DNA of 8,555 bases from Caldifarciminota bacterium UBA5631 (lineage in GTDB: Bacteria > Hydrothermota > Hydrothermia > UBA1063). How positions within the stretch are numbered: the stretch's first letter is position 1; each line of letters opens with the position of its first letter. Under the pieces are notes generated by a model. That model saw only the letters and a program-made list of their open reading frames with translations. It had not been told where the DNA came from and did no database searches. Position numbers and translations under genes: made by a program. Where the stretch lies: NCBI GenBank assembly GCA_002421425.1, contig DIJZ01000009.1:1-8555 (forward strand), in the 5' to 3' direction. Below, piece after piece: positions 1 to 5,434 of this stretch.

Positions 1-2692
1 TTCCTTCGACACTATCTACGCTGAGGGGCAGAGGAGATATGTGGAGTCCCTTTCTTCCTATGCAAGGCAATTCCTTGGACTTATGGAAAAACCTGATGTG
101 GACTTCATTGAAGGACTATCACCTGCAATTTCTATTGAACAGAGAAAAGGAGGGTGGAATCCCCGTTCCACAGTGGGTACTGTGACGGAAATTTACGATT
201 ATTTGAGACTTCTTTACGCTCGAGTGGGTACTCCGTTCTGTATCTTTCATAACGTTCCACTGGTGAAAAAAAGTCTTGATGAAATCGTTCAGGAGGTTTT
301 TTCGCTTCTTGAGGGGAAAATTATCCAGGTTTTGTCGCCGGTGGTTAGGGGACGAAAGGGTGAGTACAGAGACCTTTTTGAGAAATTTTTAAAAAGGGGT
401 TTTCTGAGAGCCATAGTAGATAAAGAAGTATGTGAACTTGAAGACCCTCCCAAGCTTGAAAAATACAGGAACCATACGATAGATATAATAGTTGATAGAG
501 TTGAGGTAAGTGATGATCAGCGAAGCAGGATTTCAGAATCAATAGAGACTGCTTTGAGAGAAGCCGACGGATTGGTGAAGATCAGAGTTGAGGAAGAAGA
601 GAGGGAGTATGTATATTCGGAGAAACTGATGTGTCCTCAGTGCGATTATTCAATAGAGGAACTTGAGCCAAGAATATTTTCTTTCAACTCTCCTTATGGG
701 GCGTGTCCAGAGTGCACAGGACTTGGTGTGAAACTGGAAATTGATTCATATAAGATAATTAATTCTGAGGAGCTTTCTATTCTAGAGGGAGCAATAAAGC
801 CATGGGGAGAGCCAAATCCGTTTCTCGAGGAAAAACTCCTCAGGCTCGCAAGGGAGAAACGCATAAACCTGGATACCCCCTGGTCAGAGTTACCTCAAAA
901 CTTTAGAAATCTTATTCTGTATGGGACTGAAGATCCGGAGAAGGGTTACTACAGACAAGATCAAATGGAGCAGGATTACTACTATTTTGAGGGAGTTATT
1001 CCATATCTATGGAGAAGGTATCACGAAACTGATTCTGACTGGGTTAAGGAGGAGATTGAGAAGTACATGGTAAAAAAGACCTGCCCAATGTGTAGAGGTT
1101 CAAGACTGAAGAAGGAGTCTCTGTATGTGAGGGTGCGAGATAAGTCAATCTGGGATATAACGAAGATGAGCATCGGTGCATCTCTTGAATGGTTCAGATC
1201 CCTTAAACTTTCGGGCAAGGAAGAAGTAATTGGGAGACAGATTGTTAAGGAAATTGTCTCAAGGCTCACATTCTTGAAAGATGTGGGGCTTGATTATCTT
1301 ACTCTTGAAAGGGCCACAGACACCCTTTCTTCAGGAGAGAATCAAAGGGTGCGTCTTGCGACACAGATTGGCTCGGGACTTACTGGAGTGCTATATGTTC
1401 TTGATGAGCCATCCATTGGATTGCACCCAAGAGACATTGACAGGCTCATTAACACCGTAAAGAGGCTCAGGGATCTTGGCAACACAGTGATTGTGGTGGA
1501 GCACGACAAAGAAACCATTGAAGCAGCAGATTGGATAGTGGATCTGGGCCCTGGGGCTGGAGAGAATGGAGGAAAGGTAATATTTAGTGGTGCATATCCT
1601 GAGCTTTTGAAGAACAGTAAATCCCTCACGGGTCAGTATCTTTCAGGGATTAAAACAGTTCCTGTTCCAAAGAAGAGGCGAAAACCAGGTGGGAAATATC
1701 TGATTTTAAAGGGTGCAAGGCATAACAACTTGAAAAACATCGATTTCAGAATTCCGCTTGGGCTTTTTGTTTGCGTTACAGGCGTTTCGGGTTCGGGCAA
1801 ATCGTCCTTGGTTCAAGACACCCTGTTTGTTGCACTGATGAGGTATTTTTACGGTTCGAGGGAGACGCCAGGTGCCTTTGAAAAAATCGAGGGTCTCGAA
1901 CACATTGACAAAGTTATCAATATTGATCAGAGTCCCATTGGAAGGACTCCAAGGTCTAATCCCGCCACCTATACTTCTGCCTTTACGCCAATACGAGAGT
2001 TTTACTCCACACTTAAAGAGGCTAGGAAGCGTGGCTATAACCCTGGGCGTTTCTCTTTCAATGTGAAGGGTGGGCGCTGTGAGGCCTGCGCAGGGGAGGG
2101 GTTTATAAAGGTTGAAATGCAGTTCTTACCCGACGTTTATGTTCCCTGTGAAGTTTGTAAGGGAAAAAGGTACAATAGGGAGACACTGGAAGTGAAGTAT
2201 AAAGAAAAAAGCATTGCGGATGTACTTGATATGTCTGTGGATGAGGCATACAACCTCTTCAAGGATATCCCTTCAATAGAGAGGAAATTAAAACTCCTCA
2301 AAGATGTTGGACTTGGTTATATAAAACTGGGACAGCCTGCTACCACACTCTCAGGGGGAGAAGCGCAGCGCATAAAACTCGCGAAAGAACTTTCAAAGGT
2401 GGCAACGGGGAAAACCCTTTATATACTTGATGAACCCACCACAGGCCTTCATTTTGATGATGTGAAGAAACTCGTCAACGTTTTACAGAAACTCGTGGAT
2501 CTCGGAAACACGGTTCTGGTGATTGAACATAACCTTGACGTAATCAAAAGTGCAGACTGGATAATTGATCTTGGTCCAGAGGCAGGAGAAAGTGGTGGAG
2601 AAATCGTTGCCGAAGGGTCACCAGAAGAAGTTGCAGCAAATGTAAAGTCCTTCACAGGTTCATATCTGAAAAAAGAATTGGGGATTAATTAA
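1..2692 (+). CDS. uvrA: UvrA, excinuclease ABC subunit A (5' end missing)
   Basis: Damage-recognition ATPase of bacterial nucleotide excision repair; a UvrA dimer scans DNA, binds distorting lesions and loads UvrB. The frame is open from base 2 (FDTIYAEGQRRYVESLS...), with no start in the window. By comparison with E. coli UvrA about 40 residues, including the first Walker A motif, lie to the left; the GTG at 41 is internal. Visible landmarks: NPRSTVGT near 160-183; a zinc module with CPQC and CPEC (632-715); a CPMCRGSRL element (1082-1108); first ABC signature LSSGE (from 1325) and Walker B YVLDEPSIGLH (from 1394); second Walker A GVSGSGKSSL (from 1781); a second zinc module CEAC...CEVC (2078-2158); second signature LSGGE (from 2348) and Walker B YILDEPTTGLH. 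The roughly 935-residue expected total fits the family. The first signature has Ser for the usual third-position Gly. The stop is TAA. No clear terminator hairpin follows. Identification is secure. Confidence 0.97.
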   Translation, partial: SFDTIYAEGQRRYVESLSSYARQFLGLMEKPDVDFIEGLSPAISIEQRKGGWNPRSTVGTVTEIYDYLRLLYARVGTPFCIFHNVPLVKKSLDEIVQEVFSLLEGKIIQVLSPVVRGRKGEYRDLFEKFLKRGFLRAIVDKEVCELEDPPKLEKYRNHTIDIIVDRVEVSDDQRSRISESIETALREADGLVKIRVEEEEREYVYSEKLMCPQCDYSIEELEPRIFSFNSPYGACPECTGLGVKLEIDSYKIINSEELSILEGAIKPWGEPNPFLEEKLLRLAREKRINLDTPWSELPQNFRNLILYGTEDPEKGYYRQDQMEQDYYYFEGVIPYLWRRYHETDSDWVKEEIEKYMVKKTCPMCRGSRLKKESLYVRVRDKSIWDITKMSIGASLEWFRSLKLSGKEEVIGRQIVKEIVSRLTFLKDVGLDYLTLERATDTLSSGENQRVRLATQIGSGLTGVLYVLDEPSIGLHPRDIDRLINTVKRLRDLGNTVIVVEHDKETIEAADWIVDLGPGAGENGGKVIFSGAYPELLKNSKSLTGQYLSGIKTVPVPKKRRKPGGKYLILKGARHNNLKNIDFRIPLGLFVCVTGVSGSGKSSLVQDTLFVALMRYFYGSRETPGAFEKIEGLEHIDKVINIDQSPIGRTPRSNPATYTSAFTPIREFYSTLKEARKRGYNPGRFSFNVKGGRCEACAGEGFIKVEMQFLPDVYVPCEVCKGKRYNRETLEVKYKEKSIADVLDMSVDEAYNLFKDIPSIERKLKLLKDVGLGYIKLGQPATTLSGGEAQRIKLAKELSKVATGKTLYILDEPTTGLHFDDVKKLVNVLQKLVDLGNTVLVIEHNLDVIKSADWIIDLGPEAGESGGEIVAEGSPEEVAANVKSFTGSYLKKELGIN

Positions 2693-2733
2693 TCACTTGG
2701 GGTCTTTTGGATTCTCTAAGTTTGATTTAAAGT

Positions 2734-2761
2734 TTGCAGTCTATACATGAGGGTATAAAAT
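2734..2761 (+). promoter_or_regulatory. Candidate promoter of the M6 protease gene
   Basis: A TTGCAG hexamer (2734-2739) and a TAAAAT hexamer (2756-2761) are separated by 16 bp, about 30 bp upstream of the protease start. The -35 matches TTGACA at four of six positions and the -10 matches TATAAT at five of six. It lies in the only substantial gap upstream of the gene, which supports separate transcription from uvrA. The sigma factor of this organism is unknown, so the call rests on sigma70-like resemblance only. Confidence 0.45.
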
Positions 2762-2769
2762 AGAGACTG
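2737..2769. repeat. Imperfect inverted repeat over the protease promoter
   Basis: Outer arms CAGTC (2737-2741) and GACTG (2765-2769) and inner arms TATAC (2742-2746) and GTATA (2753-2757) pair around a 6-nt loop, with a 7-nt bulge on the right side (2758-2764). It covers the predicted -10. It could be an operator-like site or form part of a leader hairpin, but ten base pairs with a bulge in AT-rich DNA may be chance. Confidence 0.3.
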
Positions 2770-2788
2770 TATCAAAAGGGGGTATAAA
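2751..2788 (+). repeat. Direct repeat GGGTATAAA, two copies
   Basis: The 9-mer GGGTATAAA occurs at 2751-2759 and again at 2780-2788, 29 bp apart. The first copy overlaps the candidate -10 and the second overlaps the ribosome binding site and its spacer. A pair of binding sites is possible, but so is coincidence between an A/T-rich -10 and a G-rich Shine-Dalgarno sequence. Confidence 0.3.
2776..2782 (+). promoter_or_regulatory. Ribosome binding site of the M6 protease
   Basis: AAGGGGG ends 8 nt before the ATG at 2791. An in-frame TAA at 2785-2787 lies immediately upstream of that ATG, so the gene cannot start further left. Together these fix the start and hence the unusually short N-terminal signal segment. 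Confidence 0.7.
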
Positions 2789-2790
2789 TT

Positions 2791-5370
2791 ATGAATTTAA
2801 TAATGATTGCATTAATGCTCATGCCTCCACACCCGGATGTGGAAAGGATGATGAAAGAAGAGAATACATGGGAGAAATATGTGCAGATTCTGGAGGATGC
2901 AAGAAAGCGTGGTCTGGATGCACCTTCTGAAGAGCTAATGGACAAAACATTTAGAGAAGTGCAGACCGCAAAGGCCGGAAAACAAAAGGTAATGAAGAGG
3001 GCAGTAGTAATACTCTGCGACTTTTCAGACAACGTGGGGACCACTCCTCCGATTCATTATGATAGTCTCACCAATTCAATTGGAATCTATCCTTCAGGGA
3101 GCGTTAGGGAATATTACCAGGAGGTCTCATACGGACTGATTGATGTGGACTTTGTGATAACCCCTGTGTGGGTGAGATTACCGAATCCATATACTTATTA
3201 CACAAACAATCAGTATGGGATGGGTGCATGGCCTCAAAACGCCCAGAGAATGGCATATGATGCGGTGCTGGCAGCAGACCCATATATAGATTTTTCTCAG
3301 TGTGATCTTGATTCCGATGGAGTGATAGACGCCCTTGTAATTATTCACGCTGGTCCTGGTGCTGAATCCACAGGGAATCTGAATCACATCTGGTCGCACG
3401 CATGGGTAATTCCAGTGAACCTATACGTTGATGGTGTTAGGGCTTATCACTATACTACGGACCCAGAGAATGCAGGTTGTGGTGTAATTTCACACGAACT
3501 TGGTCATAGGCCCTTTGGGCTTCCTGATCTTTATGATACCGATAATTCCTCAGAGGGTCTTGGAAACTGGTGTTTAATGGCAGCTGGCTCCTGGAATGGC
3601 AATGGCGCGGTTCCCGCCCATATGAGCCCTTGGTGCAAAATCAGGCTGGGGCTGGTTACTGTGGACACAGTTAGGACAAACAGAATCTATCAGCCAATTC
3701 CCGCAGTAGAGGATTCCCCTATTGTTTATAGGTTGTGGACAAATGGAACAACGGGGAACAAGTTTTTTGTGGTTGAAAACAGAAGGCTTAAGAAGTTCGA
3801 TAGAGCCCTCCCTTCGCAGGGTCTTCTTATATATCACATTGATAATACGCGGAACAATAACAACAATGAATGGTACCCTGGTCAAAACTACCTTTATCAC
3901 TATATGGTTGCCCTTGAGCAAGCCGACGGAAGGTGGGACCTTGAACATGGAACAAATAGAGGCGATGCCGGAGATCCATGGCCAGGCACCTCAAACAATC
4001 GGGATTTTCATAATTATTCCGTTCCGGACTCCAAAGACTATGGAAACCCTATGATTACAACATACGTTGGAGTTTTAAACATTTCTGACCCTGCTGACAT
4101 TGCTTATGCCGATTTGATGGTTTCCCCTTACAACAATTTAAAGCTTTCTGCGGTATCAATTCCGCGGGCTGATACGACTTCAGCGAGTTCCGAATTTAAT
4201 GTCAGGATTTTCAACAATGGATTTTCTCAACGGACGGTGAGTTTGAACTTTCTCGTTTACGATGAGAGCGCAAATCTCGTATATGACACAACCGTTTCAG
4301 GAATTACCGTAGATACAGGTTTCGCGAACACTGTCACCTTAGTTTTCCAGCCGAATCTTGACGATTGTGAATACAGTTACACGTTAGTAGCTGTAACGGG
4401 AGACGATGTTGCGAGAGACGATTCAATGTTTGGGTATTACTATGCTAAGAGTATTGTGAGGAACTACGACGTTGCCAGAGCAGAAGGGGACAATTTTTAT
4501 TATAACCACGTTGTTGATGGCGTGATTGATGACTATGAGTACTTCGGAGCAAGCTGGATTGATATCAGTAATTTCCTTGGCGCTAATGGTGATTATCACC
4601 GTACAATAAGAAACACATATATGAAAGCACACATATTAAGAGACACCCTGTATCTTGGCTTTATGATTGTGGGAGACTCAACTGTTCAGAGCAACGATTA
4701 TATTACCCTTGTTGTTGATGATAATGGCGATGGAGCATTCCCTGCATCGAACAGTAATGAAGGAGAAATTTCCTTCCGTGACGGAACTCCGAGGCTTTCT
4801 TACTTCAGACCTTACACGGCCACAGGAACCGGAAGCATGCAGACACTAACATTACCCCAAGGCCATAGTGTTGCTGGTAACACAAAGTACAGTGAAGTTG
4901 CAGTTCCCATTGGACTCAATGGCTCAGGTCAAGCGTATTATCTAAACCTTCCAGGCGATTATACTACTTTTGGTCCCAGGTTCTTTGTTAAGGTGACGGA
5001 TGGTGCAAGAATCGTAGGCTGGTGGCCGCAAAACATCGAGTACGCAACAACAGTAAGGGACCTTGCAAACTTTGCTACGCTCTCATCCACCCCTGTAAAT
5101 GTTACCGAGGGACAGTTACCACTAAGAGTTTCTGCTATGTGGAGAGGTACGAACTTCATTTTGAAATACATGGGTGCAAAGGAAGGGAGTGAGATCAGAG
5201 TTTCAGTTTACAATGCTCTTGGAAGAAGAGTAAAGATGGAAAACTACAGGGTATATGGTAGCGGTGAACTGAGAATTAGCATGTCAGATTTCGCTTCCGG
5301 GGTCTATTTTGTCAATGTAAATGTTGATGGAAGAGAGCTTCAAATATTCAAAGGGGTGTTGATAAAGTAA
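2791..5370 (+). CDS. Secreted M6-family zinc metalloprotease with CBM9/DOMON-like domain and T9SS-like tail
   Basis: Predicted extracellular peptidase of the M6 (immune inhibitor A-like) family, 859 residues. In order: a very short hydrophobic N-terminus (about 1-11) followed by PPHP; a charged, probably pro-peptide region (about 15-65); the catalytic domain (about 68-440); a beta-rich CARDB/Ig-like segment (about 447-545); a CBM9/DOMON-like segment (about 573-770) beginning VVDGVIDDYEYFG and containing VDDNGDGAFP; and a C-terminal sorting-type domain (about 797-859). Family signs in the catalytic domain are an acidic DLDSDGVID element (172-180), HAGPGAE (186-192), zinc motif HELGH (235-239), GLPDLYDTD then GNWCLMAAGSWNG (to 270), QGLLIYHID (343-351), and LEQADG with GDAGDPWPG (375-399). 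The segment between HELGH and GLPD seems one residue longer than the usual HEFGHxLGLPD pattern. Substrates are unknown: nutrition by protein degradation or processing of surface proteins are both possible. The enzyme class is secure; the accessory-domain names are inferred from sequence style. Confidence 0.92.
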   Translation: MNLIMIALMLMPPHPDVERMMKEENTWEKYVQILEDARKRGLDAPSEELMDKTFREVQTAKAGKQKVMKRAVVILCDFSDNVGTTPPIHYDSLTNSIGIYPSGSVREYYQEVSYGLIDVDFVITPVWVRLPNPYTYYTNNQYGMGAWPQNAQRMAYDAVLAADPYIDFSQCDLDSDGVIDALVIIHAGPGAESTGNLNHIWSHAWVIPVNLYVDGVRAYHYTTDPENAGCGVISHELGHRPFGLPDLYDTDNSSEGLGNWCLMAAGSWNGNGAVPAHMSPWCKIRLGLVTVDTVRTNRIYQPIPAVEDSPIVYRLWTNGTTGNKFFVVENRRLKKFDRALPSQGLLIYHIDNTRNNNNNEWYPGQNYLYHYMVALEQADGRWDLEHGTNRGDAGDPWPGTSNNRDFHNYSVPDSKDYGNPMITTYVGVLNISDPADIAYADLMVSPYNNLKLSAVSIPRADTTSASSEFNVRIFNNGFSQRTVSLNFLVYDESANLVYDTTVSGITVDTGFANTVTLVFQPNLDDCEYSYTLVAVTGDDVARDDSMFGYYYAKSIVRNYDVARAEGDNFYYNHVVDGVIDDYEYFGASWIDISNFLGANGDYHRTIRNTYMKAHILRDTLYLGFMIVGDSTVQSNDYITLVVDDNGDGAFPASNSNEGEISFRDGTPRLSYFRPYTATGTGSMQTLTLPQGHSVAGNTKYSEVAVPIGLNGSGQAYYLNLPGDYTTFGPRFFVKVTDGARIVGWWPQNIEYATTVRDLANFATLSSTPVNVTEGQLPLRVSAMWRGTNFILKYMGAKEGSEIRVSVYNALGRRVKMENYRVYGSGELRISMSDFASGVYFVNVNVDGRELQIFKGVLIK
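5179..5367 (+). other. C-terminal T9SS type A / Por-like sorting domain of the protease
   Basis: Residues 797-859 read as a compact all-beta tail: EIRVSVYNALGRRV, then a GELRISMSDFASGVYFVNV core and a final short strand ending FKGVLIK. The order V-x-V-Y-N-x-L-G-R-x-V, then a D-x-x-x-L/F-x-x-G-V-Y-F/x-V element and a terminal K-h-hI strand is that of Por secretion-system (type IX) C-terminal domains and the related FlgD-like Ig tails. If used as a T9SS signal it would be cleaved at the outer membrane. No secretion-system gene is present in the window, so actual T9SS export is inference. Confidence 0.75.
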
Positions 5371-5379
5371 AGGTTTTCA

Positions 5380-5408
5380 TTGAATTAACAAGGATTCTGA
5401 ATTATACT
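5380..5408 (+). promoter_or_regulatory. Promoter of ileS
   Basis: TTGAAT (5380-5385) and TATACT (5403-5408) are separated by exactly 17 bp, four of six and five of six matches to the sigma70 consensus, in the gap between the protease stop and ileS. Transcription would begin near 5415, leaving an untranslated leader of about 20 nt. That leaves no room for a T-box or other tRNA-sensing leader, which regulates ileS in many Gram-positive bacteria. Confidence 0.65.
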
Positions 5409-5425
5409 TACATTCTGACTTAGCC

Positions 5426-5430
5426 GGAGG
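5426..5430 (+). promoter_or_regulatory. Ribosome binding site of ileS
   Basis: GGAGG sits 4 nt before the ATG at 5435. The spacing is slightly short but the match to the 16S rRNA anti-Shine-Dalgarno is good. The resulting N-terminus (MEDYRNTVNLPQTEFSMKA) aligns with the usual start of bacterial IleS (DYKDTLNLPxTxFxMRA), which confirms the start. Confidence 0.75.
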
Positions 5431-5434
5431 AAGT

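Noticed and set aside
41..43. GTG at 41 as the uvrA start codon
   Set aside because: The frame continues upstream to the window edge with conserved UvrA sequence (FDTIYAEGQRRY), so this GTG is an internal valine.
1342..1629. Minus-strand open frames opposite uvrA, the protease and ileS
   Set aside because: They are short, lack recognisable domains or ribosome binding sites, and lie opposite strongly conserved coding sequence.
2683..2694. Perfect 12-bp palindrome GATTAATTAATC at the uvrA stop codon
   Set aside because: It is AT-rich, has no loop and no following T-run, so it is not a credible terminator; it may be chance.
2722..2747. Alternative promoter TTGATT / TATACA upstream of the protease
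   Set aside because: The spacer is only 14 bp, well outside the usual range; the downstream TTGCAG/TAAAAT pair fits better.
3844..3872. Run of five asparagines in the protease (RNNNNNEW)
   Set aside because: It lies in a loop after the QGLLIYHID motif and the reading frame continues into conserved sequence, so it is not a frameshift or repeat expansion of note.
3722..4054. 110-codon plus-strand open frame inside the protease gene
   Set aside because: It is out of frame with the M6 catalytic domain, whose conserved motifs occupy the same bases; no ribosome binding site or family resemblance was seen.
5371..5434. Possible T-box or terminator between the protease and ileS
   Set aside because: The gap is only 64 bp, has no T-box motif or stable hairpin, and is filled by the promoter and ribosome binding site.
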